NCBI RefSeq assembly: GCF_900537115.1
Contig: NZ_UNRG01000002.1
Location: 434,591-498,590 of the forward strand
Length of the DNA stretch: 64,000 nt
Origin: Arthrobacter sp. Alg241-R88
GTDB taxonomy: Bacteria; Actinomycetota; Actinomycetes; Actinomycetales; Micrococcaceae
Direction of reading: 5' to 3'
Made by a program: the position numbers and the translations under genes. The notes under the pieces were generated by a model. The model worked only from the letters and a program-made list of their open reading frames with translations, was not told where the DNA came from and did no database searches. Of the stretch, positions 52,726-61,055 are shown one piece after another. The stretch's first letter is position 1. Each line of letters opens with the position of its first letter.

Positions 52726-54327
52726 ATGGCAGTAATGAATTCGAAACAAAAAGATGGTTGGCTATTGGACATGTCAGACCTATTCCAGGATTACTCCGTG
52801 GCCGCCGGCCGGACCGGAGCCTACGACGAGATGTTCGCCCCCGGGCAAGAAGCGCGGGGCTCTTATGAGCAGGTGGCGGACGCCCTGCGCAAGCTTTCCC
52901 TCGCCGACGTCAGCGCGCGGGCGGACTCCATGGCGCGCACCTTCCTGGACCGTGGTGTCACCTTTGACTTCGCCGGCGAGGAGCGCCCCTTCCCGCTCGA
53001 TATCGTCCCCCGGGTGATCCCCGCGGCGGAATGGGACGTGCTTGAACGCGGCGTCGCCCAGCGCGTGCACGCACTCGAGGCCTTCCTCAACGACGTGTAC
53101 GACAAAATGAACGTGGTGTCCGACGGCGTGATACCCCGGCAGCTGGTGACTACGAGCGCGCACTTCCACCGCCAGGTCCACGGCTTCGAACCGGCCGGCG
53201 GCGTCCGCGTGCACATCTCCGGCATCGACGTTGTCCGTGATGCAGCCGGAACCTTCCGGGTGCTGGAGGACAACGTGCGCGTCCCCTCCGGCGTCAGCTA
53301 TGTCCTGGAAAACCGGCGCGCCATGGCCAAGGGCCTGCCCGAAGCCTTCGGCCAGCAGCTCATCCGCCCGGTGGAGGAGTACCCCCGCCGGCTCCTCTCG
53401 GCCCTGCGCAAAACCGCGCCCGCCGGCGTGGACGATCCCACCGTCGTCGTCCTGACCCCCGGGGTGTTCAACAGCGCCTACTTTGAGCACACCCTGCTCG
53501 CGGGCCTGATGGGTGTTGAACTGGTGGAAGGCCGAGACCTCATCTGCCGCGGCAACCGCGTCTACATGCGCACCACGGCCGGCGAGCAGCGCGTGGACGT
53601 CATCTACAAACGGATCGACGACGACTTCCTAGACCCGCTGCAGTTCCGGGCCGATTCAATGCTCGGCTGTCCCGGACTCGTCAACGCCGCCCGGGCAGGC
53701 GGGGTGACCATCGCCAACGCAGTGGGCAACGGCGTCGCGGATGACAAACTGGTCTACAGTTACGTCCCTGACCTCATCCGCTACTACCTCAACGAGGAAC
53801 CCATCATCGCGAACGTGGACACCTTCCGCCTGGAGGAGAAGGAAGCGCGCGAGTACACCCTGGACAACCTGTCAGAGCTCGTGGTCAAGCCGGTGGACGG
53901 CTCCGGCGGCAAGGGCCTGGTTATCGGCCCGGACGCCTCCAGGGACGAACTCGACGCCCTCCGCCAGCGGGTCATCGCAGACCCCCGCGGCTGGATCGCC
54001 CAGCCGGTGCTGCAGCTCTCCACCGTGCCCACGCTGAGCGGGGACAAGTTCGGCCCCCGCCACGTGGACCTGCGGCCTTTTGCCGTGAACGACGGCGACA
54101 ACGTCTGGGTGCTCCCCGGCGGCCTTACCCGCGTGGCACTGAAGGAAGGGTCGCTGATCGTGAACTCCAGCCAGGGCGGCGGCTCCAAGGACACCTGGGT
54201 CCTTGCCGATTCGCCCCACCTGCCGGTGGAGACCGTGCCGCGGCAGTCCATCTCCGTCCGCGAGCGGGTGTCCGTGTGGCCGGTCGAAAGCAACTGGCGC
54301 GACCGCCAGTCGGAGCAGCAGCAGTGA
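52726..54327 (+). CDS. Circularly permuted type 2 ATP-grasp protein
   Basis: 533 aa from ATG 52726 (ATG 52735 or 52771 are alternatives; MSDLFQDYS is a common start in relatives). Features of the DUF404/407 ATP-grasp family: FDFAGEERPFPLDIVPR, then RVLEDNVRVPSGVSYVLENR, GSGGKGLVIGPD and GWIAQPVLQLSTVPT. It should ligate a carboxylate and an amine using ATP. First gene of a three-gene operon with alpha-E and transglutaminase proteins; the set is conserved across bacteria and predicted to make or modify a peptide. Confidence 0.9.
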   Translation: MAVMNSKQKDGWLLDMSDLFQDYSVAAGRTGAYDEMFAPGQEARGSYEQVADALRKLSLADVSARADSMARTFLDRGVTFDFAGEERPFPLDIVPRVIPAAEWDVLERGVAQRVHALEAFLNDVYDKMNVVSDGVIPRQLVTTSAHFHRQVHGFEPAGGVRVHISGIDVVRDAAGTFRVLEDNVRVPSGVSYVLENRRAMAKGLPEAFGQQLIRPVEEYPRRLLSALRKTAPAGVDDPTVVVLTPGVFNSAYFEHTLLAGLMGVELVEGRDLICRGNRVYMRTTAGEQRVDVIYKRIDDDFLDPLQFRADSMLGCPGLVNAARAGGVTIANAVGNGVADDKLVYSYVPDLIRYYLNEEPIIANVDTFRLEEKEAREYTLDNLSELVVKPVDGSGGKGLVIGPDASRDELDALRQRVIADPRGWIAQPVLQLSTVPTLSGDKFGPRHVDLRPFAVNDGDNVWVLPGGLTRVALKEGSLIVNSSQGGGSKDTWVLADSPHLPVETVPRQSISVRERVSVWPVESNWRDRQSEQQQ

Positions 54328-54387
54328 ACCGGCCCATGACCGCGCCAATGTCCTTTTCAGTGTCGGGCCTGCAGGAGGTAGCCGCGA

Positions 54388-55314
54388 ATGCTTAGCCGAA
54401 TTGCCGAGTCCCTTTTTTGGATTGGCCGTTATGTGGAGCGTGCCGATGGCACGGCGCGTATCCTCGATGTGCACCTGGAGCGGCTGAACCACCTGCCCAT
54501 GGACGAACGCAAAAGCGTGGCGCAGGAACTCCTGGCCGTGATGGGCGCCCGCCCGCAGAGCGAGGACTTCGGGCTGCCGGAACTGCTCCACGCCCTGGCC
54601 TACGACAAGACCAGCGCCACCTCCATTGCCGGTTCACTGGGAGCCGCACGCGAGAACGCCCGCCGTGCCCGCGAAACGGTTTCCTCCGGCCTCTGGGAAA
54701 GCCTCAACACCACGTACTACGGGCTGAGCCAGCACCGCAAGGACGTGGTGGGCACCTACCGCTTCTGCAACTGGACGCTGGAACGCACCGCCATGGTGAG
54801 CGGCCTGGCGGACACCACGGTGAGCCATGACGAAAGCTGGCTCTTCCTGGTGCTGGGACGCTCCCTGGAACGGGCCGACATGACGGCGCGCATGCTCTCC
54901 ACCCGCGACGTCCTGTCAGCAGGCATGTCCTGGGTCAACATGCTCCGGTGCGCGGGTGCCTACGAATCCTTCCTGCGTACCCGGCGCGCCGCCTTCGGTG
55001 ACCAGCACGCCGCCGAGTTCCTGCTCCTGGACCGGCTGTTCCCGCGGTCCATTGTCTACGCGCTGCGGGACGCTGACGAGTGCCTCGCCAAGCTGGATCC
55101 GTCTGCGCAGCGCGTCGGCTTCATCAACGACGCCCGCCGGATCGTGGGCCAGGCCCGCACGTTCCTTGAGTTCCACCGCACGGACGACCTCATGGCCGAG
55201 CTGCCCGAACACATGGAACGCGTGCAGAAGGCAGTATCCCAGGCCTCGGACGCCATTTCCCGTAAGTACTTCAATCAGGCCGACGAACTGGCTTGGGTGG
55301 GAGAAGTTTCATGA
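54388..55314 (+). CDS. Alpha-E domain-containing protein
   Basis: 308 aa, all-helical. MLSRIAESLFWIGRYVERAD is the family signature, with further TTYYGLSQHRKDVVGTYRF and LFLVLGRSLERADMTARM. GGAGG lies upstream of ATG 54388. Alpha-E proteins accompany permuted ATP-grasp ligases and are thought to assist them. Its stop overlaps the transglutaminase start as ATGA. Confidence 0.9.
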   Translation: MLSRIAESLFWIGRYVERADGTARILDVHLERLNHLPMDERKSVAQELLAVMGARPQSEDFGLPELLHALAYDKTSATSIAGSLGAARENARRARETVSSGLWESLNTTYYGLSQHRKDVVGTYRFCNWTLERTAMVSGLADTTVSHDESWLFLVLGRSLERADMTARMLSTRDVLSAGMSWVNMLRCAGAYESFLRTRRAAFGDQHAAEFLLLDRLFPRSIVYALRDADECLAKLDPSAQRVGFINDARRIVGQARTFLEFHRTDDLMAELPEHMERVQKAVSQASDAISRKYFNQADELAWVGEVS

Positions 55315-56162
55315 CCCGGCTGAGCATCGTGCACAAGACGGCCTACAAGTACAACAAGCGGGTCACGCTGTCCTATAACGAGGCCCGCATGACGCCCCTC
55401 ACGGATTCCCAGCAGGTGGTGCTGGAATCGGTGGTCAAGGTCTCGCCGTCGCAGGCTGCGGTGAGCACGTACCGCGACTACTGGGGGACCAGGGTCACGG
55501 CATTCGACATGCAAATGCCGCACGAGCACCTCGAGGTGGTCTCCAACATCACGGTGGAAGTACACCGTGCCGAGAAGATCCCCTCCGAGTCCGACATCGT
55601 GGGCTGGGATGTCCTCGCCTCGCCCGGGACGCTCAATACGTACAGCGACTGGCTGCCCCAGTCCCGGCTGAGCGGTCCCGGGGACGAGGTCCTGGGCCTC
55701 ATCCCGGAGGTGGTGGCGGGGAAGAACCCGCACGACGCCGCCATGGCAGTCTTCGAGTGGATGCGCGGCGAGATGACCTACATGTCCGGCTCCACCGCTG
55801 TCACCACGAACGCAGAGGAGGCCTGGGGGCAGCGCCAGGGCGTGTGCCAGGACCTCGCCCACCTCGCCATCGGCGCGCTGCGGAGCTGCGGAATCCCGGC
55901 CCGGTATGTCTCGGGCTACCTGCACCCGCGTTCCAGCGCCGGCATCGGCGAAACGGTCGCCGGGCAGTCACACGCCTGGCTGGAGTTCTGGGACGGTGAC
56001 TGGCGCAGCTGGGATCCCACCAACCACAAGCCTGCCGGCGACTTCCACGTCACCGTGGCACGGGGGCGGGACTACCGCGATGTGCCCCCGCTGAAAGGCA
56101 TCTTGTCCGGTGGCGGCGGGTCGGCTCTTAACGTCAGCGTGGAGATCACCCAGCTGGCCTGA
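55311..56162 (+). CDS. Transglutaminase-like cysteine protease domain protein
   Basis: 283 aa from ATG 55311. N-terminal beta domain with TRLSIVHKTAYKYNKRV, then the transglutaminase core: Cys in RQGVCQDLAHLAIGALRS, His in QSHAWLEFW and Asp in SWDPTN, the usual triad. In this operon family it may cleave or cross-link the peptide formed by the ATP-grasp enzyme. No signal peptide. Confidence 0.9.
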   Translation: MTRLSIVHKTAYKYNKRVTLSYNEARMTPLTDSQQVVLESVVKVSPSQAAVSTYRDYWGTRVTAFDMQMPHEHLEVVSNITVEVHRAEKIPSESDIVGWDVLASPGTLNTYSDWLPQSRLSGPGDEVLGLIPEVVAGKNPHDAAMAVFEWMRGEMTYMSGSTAVTTNAEEAWGQRQGVCQDLAHLAIGALRSCGIPARYVSGYLHPRSSAGIGETVAGQSHAWLEFWDGDWRSWDPTNHKPAGDFHVTVARGRDYRDVPPLKGILSGGGGSALNVSVEITQLA

Positions 56163-56188
56163 GCGGCAGGCCCGGACCAACAGCAGTG

Positions 56189-56228
56189 AACACCAGGGGC
56201 GTCCACATCCGTGGACGCCCCTGGTGTT
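56189..56228. terminator. Bidirectional terminator hairpin
   Basis: Perfect 18-bp arms (56189-56206 starting AACACCAGGGGC, and 56211-56228) with loop ATCC, ending in GTTT. Between the transglutaminase gene and the convergent PPOX gene, partly overlapping the latter's stop. Confidence 0.88.
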
Positions 56229-56695
56229 TACTCCGGCGATGCCTTGGCGACTCCGCTGAGCTGGGTCCACCACGTGAGCGGTTCCGTTACCTTGAACCGC
56301 CGGCCGGTGACGCTGTCCGGTGCGATCCGGACGAACGCATCCTTGTTGCCCGCCTGCCAGGGGAAAAGGTAAAGCCCGGCAGTAGCCAGGACCTGGTCTG
56401 TTCCAGTGACCACCTCGGCAGTGCCTTTGACCACCACGCTCCAGGCCAATGCGGTGTCCGGATCCACGCCGTCGGCCTCCAGTGCCACCGCCGCGCCTTT
56501 CGACGCGCCAGCGAGCTTTGTGCCTTCCCCAGTGCGGAAAACAAGTGTTCCGCCGTCCACTGTGTAGTTGATGGGGAAAATATCCGGGCGCCCGTCGGCC
56601 AGGACAGCAAGCCTGCCGACGGACACCGTCCGCAGCATGGCCCAGCACTCGTGGTGTTCCAGATTCTGTACGTCGGGGGCAGTCTCGTGGCTCAT
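56228..56695 (-). CDS. Pyridoxamine 5'-phosphate oxidase family protein
   Basis: 155 aa from ATG 56695. Split-barrel flavin-binding fold: VSVGRLAVLADGRPDIFPIN then GGTLVFRTGEGTKLAGASKG and VEADGVDPDTALAWSVVVKG-like strands. It may bind FMN or F420 and reduce a small substrate; the family is broad. No partner gene. Confidence 0.85.
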   Translation of the reverse strand: MSHETAPDVQNLEHHECWAMLRTVSVGRLAVLADGRPDIFPINYTVDGGTLVFRTGEGTKLAGASKGAAVALEADGVDPDTALAWSVVVKGTAEVVTGTDQVLATAGLYLFPWQAGNKDAFVRIAPDSVTGRRFKVTEPLTWWTQLSGVAKASPE

Positions 56696-56711
56696 GCCGC
56701 CGAGCATACGC

Positions 56712-58163
56712 CTACCAGGGGCTTGGCTTGTAGTCCTTGAGGAACACGCCGTACTGGTCCTCGCCGTTCTCGCCCATCACGATCGGATCGTAGACCCGTG
56801 CAGCCCCGTCCACCAGGTCCAGGGGCGCGTGGAAGCCTTCCTCCATCAGCCGTACCTTGGTGAAGTGCGGCCGCTCGTCAGTAATCCAGCCGGTATCGAC
56901 GGCGGTCATCAGGATGCCGTCTCTGTCCAGCATCTCCTGGGCGCTGGTGCGGGTCATCATGTTCAGCGCCGCCTTGGCCATGTTGGTGTGCGGGTGGCCG
57001 GGGCCCTTGTAGGCACGGGAGAACTGCCCCTCCATGGCGGAGACGTTCACGATGTACTTCCGCCGCGCGGTGGACTGCTTCATGGCCGAGCGCAGCCTGC
57101 TGACCAGAAGGAACGGCGCCGTGACGTTACAGAGCTGCACCTCGAGCATTTCGAGCGGGTCCACCTCGTCCACCACCTGCGTCCAACTGTTAATCGTCGC
57201 GAGGTCCGGAACCAGTCCGCCGGCGTCGATCGCTGTTCCCGAGGCGATCCGCTCCAGCGAAGCGGAACCGGTGGAGAGCGCCAGCGAGGTGATGGCATCG
57301 CCGGCCAGGACCGGGTGCTCAGTGACGCTGCTTGCCAAAGCAAGGGGGTGCTTGTCGTGGGCGTGGCCGAAGGTGACCAGCTCGGGGCCGCCGTTGGCCT
57401 GCTCCAGGGCTGCGGGCAGCGGTTCGTCCTCAGCGTCCACCAGCGGCTTGTAGGCGTTACCGGACCGGCGCACCGTCTGGGCAGCGTTATTGATAATGAT
57501 GTCCAGCGGGCCGGCCTCGTTCAGTGAGTCGGTCAATGCCATGACCTGGGCAGGGTCGCGCAGGTCGATGCCCACGATGCGGAGCCGGTGCAGCCACTCG
57601 CCGCTGTCCTCCATGGCGGCAAAGCGGCGGGCCGCGTCCTTGGGGAACCGTGTGGTGATGGTGGTATGGGCGCCGTCACGGAGCAGCCGGAGCGCGATGT
57701 ACATACCGATCTTGGCCCGCCCGCCGGTGAGCAGCGCGCGGCGGCCGGTCAGGTCCGTGCGGGCGTCGCGCTTGCCGTGGTTGAACGCGGCGCACTCAGG
57801 GCAGAGCTGATGGTAAAAGGCGTCAACCTGGGTGTAGTGCTGCTTGCAGATGTAGCACGGCCGGGACCGGATGAGATGGCCGGCCACCTTGCCGGTGGCG
57901 GAAGGAGCCAGTTTGTTCCCGCGGGTTTCGTCGTCGATCCGGTCCGGCGCAGCGGTGGCAGTCTGGGCAATCACTGCCCGGTCCGTCTCGGAGATCAGGT
58001 CCCGCTTGGTGACGCGGCGGTGCCTCTTGACGGCCTTGAACATTTTGCCGGTGGCACGGCGCACCGAAACGTAGTCCGGATGCTCCTCGTCATAGGCGTG
58101 GATCGTGTTGAGGACCTTGAGGCAGGCCTGGATTTCCTCAGGCGTCAGATCGGGGGAGCTCAT
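56712..58163 (-). CDS. SDR family protein with N-terminal zinc-ribbon
   Basis: 483 aa. A helical N-terminus to about residue 100 is followed by a zinc ribbon: Cys103-x2-Cys106 (RPCYICKQHY) and Cys121-x2-Cys124 (LCPECAAFN). The SDR domain starts at about 140 with LLTGGRAKIGMYIALRLL. Where SDR enzymes have Tyr-x3-Lys, this one has HTNMAKAALNMM, so the catalytic tyrosine is missing although lysine and SAMEGQ serine remain. Probably a distinct biochemical role. Upstream of glgC. Confidence 0.8.
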   Translation of the reverse strand: MSSPDLTPEEIQACLKVLNTIHAYDEEHPDYVSVRRATGKMFKAVKRHRRVTKRDLISETDRAVIAQTATAAPDRIDDETRGNKLAPSATGKVAGHLIRSRPCYICKQHYTQVDAFYHQLCPECAAFNHGKRDARTDLTGRRALLTGGRAKIGMYIALRLLRDGAHTTITTRFPKDAARRFAAMEDSGEWLHRLRIVGIDLRDPAQVMALTDSLNEAGPLDIIINNAAQTVRRSGNAYKPLVDAEDEPLPAALEQANGGPELVTFGHAHDKHPLALASSVTEHPVLAGDAITSLALSTGSASLERIASGTAIDAGGLVPDLATINSWTQVVDEVDPLEMLEVQLCNVTAPFLLVSRLRSAMKQSTARRKYIVNVSAMEGQFSRAYKGPGHPHTNMAKAALNMMTRTSAQEMLDRDGILMTAVDTGWITDERPHFTKVRLMEEGFHAPLDLVDGAARVYDPIVMGENGEDQYGVFLKDYKPSPW

Positions 58164-58258
58164 TGTACCGATTTTACAGCCTGGGAGTCCCCGCCGGCCC
58201 CACCATCAACAGGGCCGGCAGCGGGGGAGCGCCCGGCCCGGGCGCTCCCGGCGGGCGA

Positions 58259-59668
58259 TCAGGAAATACTCGCGCCAGGCGCCATTTCCGCCGCTGCCGC
58301 AGCGTGCGTTTTGGCGACCTTGTCGACGGACTCGCGAACGTCCGGGTACTGCGCGGCTGCGGCCTTGACGGCGTTGGGCACAAGATGCAGGTTGGCGGCC
58401 GCGAGCTTGCGCTCTTCTTCGCCGGGCTCCGGAACTTCCTGGCCCTTGGACAGCACGGTAATCCCGGAATCGGTGACCTTGAAGCCGCGGGCGCGGTCCA
58501 GTTCGGGGTCCAGCCCAATCGCCGCGCCGGCCGGCACCTTGACGTTTTTGTCGATGATGGCCCGGTTGATAACCGCGCCCTCGCCGATCTGCACCTTGTC
58601 CATCAGCACCGAATCGATAACCCGGCTGCTGGTTGCCACAAAGACGTCGTTGGAGAGGACCGAGCCCTCCACAACACCGCCGGAAATCACCACGCCGCTG
58701 GAAACGATCGAGTCCAGTGCAGTGCCCACCGTGTTGTTCTGGCCGCGGACGAATTTGGCCGGCGGCGAAATGCTCTGCCGCGTGTAGATGGGCCATTCGG
58801 AGTTGTACAGGTTGAAGACCGGCAGCGGGGAGATGAGGTCCATGTGGGCATCGTAGAAGGAGTCGATGGTGCCGACGTCGCGCCAGTAGGTGCGGTCCCG
58901 CTCGGTGGAGCCGGGGATGTCGTTGAGGGTGAAGTCGTAGACGCCCGCTTCGCCCTGGTTCACGAAGTAGGGGATGATGTCCCCGCCCATGTCGTGCTTG
59001 GTGTCGAGCCGCTCGGCGTCGACATGCAGCGCCGCGACCAGTGCGTCGGCGTCGAAGACGTAGTTGCCCATGGAGGCCAGGAACTGTGAGGGGTCCGCTG
59101 CGAGGCCAGGGGTGCTGGCGGGCTTCTCCACAAAGGCGGCAATCTTCTGGGGATCGTTCTGGTCCACTTCGATGACGCCGAACTGGTCCGCCATGTGCAG
59201 GGGCTGCCGCACTGCGGCGACCGTGGCCTTGGCACCGCTGTTGACGTGCTGCGCCACCATCTGGGCAAAGTCCATGCGGTAAACGTGGTCCGCGCCGACC
59301 ACCACCACGATGTCGGGGTTGGCGTCATGGATGAGGTTCAGCGACTGGTAGATGGCGTTGGCGCTGCCGAGGAACCAGCTCTTGCCCACGCGCTGCTGCG
59401 CCGGGACGGAGGCAACGTAGTTGCCCAGCTGCGTGGACATGCGCCAGGTCTCGGAGATATGCCGGTCCAGGCTGTGCGATTTGTACTGGGTGAGCACAAC
59501 GATCTGCAGGTAGCGGGAATTCACCAGGTTGGACAAGGCAAAATCGATCAGGCGGTAGCTTCCCGCGAAGGGCACCGCGGGTTTCGCGCGGTCTGCCGTC
59601 AGTGGCATCAGTCTGTTTCCCTCGCCGCCTGCGAGGACAATGGCCAGGACTCTTTTGTTCAACGGCAT
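58259..59668 (-). CDS. glgC: Glucose-1-phosphate adenylyltransferase GlgC
   Basis: 469 aa from ATG 59668. Nucleotidyl-transferase domain with [21 protein letters not shown], and the motif [10 protein letters not shown], followed by a left-handed beta-helix C-terminus ([15 protein letters not shown]). Forms ADP-glucose for glycogen synthesis. The last about 50 residues ([20 protein letters not shown]) are an actinobacterial extension. Divergent from glgA, 93 bp away. Confidence 0.93.
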   Translation of the reverse strand: MPLNKRVLAIVLAGGEGNRLMPLTADRAKPAVPFAGSYRLIDFALSNLVNSRYLQIVVLTQYKSHSLDRHISETWRMSTQLGNYVASVPAQQRVGKSWFLGSANAIYQSLNLIHDANPDIVVVVGADHVYRMDFAQMVAQHVNSGAKATVAAVRQPLHMADQFGVIEVDQNDPQKIAAFVEKPASTPGLAADPSQFLASMGNYVFDADALVAALHVDAERLDTKHDMGGDIIPYFVNQGEAGVYDFTLNDIPGSTERDRTYWRDVGTIDSFYDAHMDLISPLPVFNLYNSEWPIYTRQSISPPAKFVRGQNNTVGTALDSIVSSGVVISGGVVEGSVLSNDVFVATSSRVIDSVLMDKVQIGEGAVINRAIIDKNVKVPAGAAIGLDPELDRARGFKVTDSGITVLSKGQEVPEPGEEERKLAAANLHLVPNAVKAAAAQYPDVRESVDKVAKTHAAAAAEMAPGASIS

Positions 59669-59761
59669 AATGGTCGCTCCTGTACGCCTTCGTAACTCCC
59701 CAAGACAGTCCGGCATGCCCGGACTCCTTCACACTAGAACAGTTATGCGTGAAGGACTACC

Positions 59762-60985
59762 TTGGGTCTTGTGCGAATAGACATTGTGACTAAAGAGTTT
59801 CCGCCGGAGATCTATGGTGGCGCGGGTGTCCACGTGGCCGAATTGAGCAGGGTGCTTAGTAAGCACGTTGACCTGCACGTTCGTGCATTTGGGGCTCCCC
59901 GCGACGCCGACTATCATGGCGCGGCGGTGACGTCCTACTCCGTGCCGGAGGATCTCGGCTCGGCCAACGCCGCGGTGCAGACGCTGGGCGTTGACCTGCG
60001 GATCGTCCCGGACGTCGAAGGTGCGGACCTGGTCCATTCGCATACCTGGTACGCCAACATGGCCGGGCACCTCGCGTCCCTGCTCCACGGGATTCCGCAT
60101 GTTCTCAGCGCCCACAGCCTCGAGCCGCTCCGCCCGTGGAAGGCAGAGCAGCTCGGCGGAGGCTATGCGCTGTCCTCCTGGGTGGAGAAGACCGCCTATG
60201 AGGCTGCAGCAGCCATCATCGCCGTGTCGGAGGGCATGCGTCAGGACATCCTGCGCAGCTACCCCAACGTGGACCCGGCCAAGGTGCGGGTGGTCCACAA
60301 CGGCATCGACGTCGAGCTATGGAACCGCGACGAGAACAGCGACGCCGTCCGCGCCCTGGGTATCGATCCGGACAAGCCAAGCGTGGTCTTTGTGGGGAGA
60401 AACACCCGCCAGAAGGGGGTTCCCTACCTCCTGCGGGCCGCCGCGAAGCTTCCGGCCGACGTCCAGCTGGTCCTCTGCTTGGGCGCCGCAGACACTCCGG
60501 AACTGGCCGCGGAGACTGCCCGCCTGATCGAGGACCTGCAGCGGGAGCGCACCGGCGTTGTCCTGATCGAGCGCATGCTGCCCCGCAACGAGCTCATCCA
60601 GGTCCTCAGCCACGCCACGGCCTTCGCCTGCCCCTCCATCTACGAGCCCCTCGGCATCGTCAACCTTGAAGCCATGGCCTGCGGCGCAGCAGTTGTGGCG
60701 AGCGCCACCGGCGGTATCCCCGAGGTGGTGGATCACGGCCGGACCGGCCTCCTGGTTGACCTTGAGCAGGTGACGGACGGTACCGGAACACCCCTTGACC
60801 CGGAAAAGTTCGTCACCGAGTTCGCCGCTGCCCTCACTGAGGTCGTCTCGGACCCGGAGCGCGCACGCGCCATGGGACAGGCCGGCCGGCTGCGGGCCGA
60901 ACAGCACTTCTCGTGGGAATCCATCACCGAGACCACGCTTGAGGTGTACCGTTCAGTGCTTCCGGCACAGGGCCAGCCCTCGTAG
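59762..60985 (+). CDS. glgA: Glycogen synthase GlgA (GT4, actinobacterial type)
   Basis: 407 aa from TTG 59762, after GAAGGA at 7 nt; GTG 59771 is an alternative. GT-B fold: IVTKEFPPEIYGGAGVHVAE, then VVFVGRNTRQKGVPYLLRAA and the E-x7-E motif in EPLGIVNLEAMACGAAVVAS. It extends alpha-1,4-glucan (or makes maltose-1-phosphate in the GlgM variant). Divergent from glgC; the shared gap may hold both promoters. Confidence 0.9.
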   Translation: MGLVRIDIVTKEFPPEIYGGAGVHVAELSRVLSKHVDLHVRAFGAPRDADYHGAAVTSYSVPEDLGSANAAVQTLGVDLRIVPDVEGADLVHSHTWYANMAGHLASLLHGIPHVLSAHSLEPLRPWKAEQLGGGYALSSWVEKTAYEAAAAIIAVSEGMRQDILRSYPNVDPAKVRVVHNGIDVELWNRDENSDAVRALGIDPDKPSVVFVGRNTRQKGVPYLLRAAAKLPADVQLVLCLGAADTPELAAETARLIEDLQRERTGVVLIERMLPRNELIQVLSHATAFACPSIYEPLGIVNLEAMACGAAVVASATGGIPEVVDHGRTGLLVDLEQVTDGTGTPLDPEKFVTEFAAALTEVVSDPERARAMGQAGRLRAEQHFSWESITETTLEVYRSVLPAQGQPS

Positions 60986-60992
60986 CTAAATG

Positions 60993-61033
60993 ACGACGGC
61001 GCCGCCCCCTCGCAAGGGGAGCGGCGCCGTCGT
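60993..61033. terminator. Terminator hairpin after glgA
   Basis: Arms at 60993-61010 (starting ACGACGGCGCCGC) and 61015-61033 pair with one bulged A; loop CGCA. Between the convergent glgA and acyl-CoA oxidase genes. Confidence 0.8.
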
Positions 61034-61055
61034 CGTTCCTGGCATTAGGGGACGG

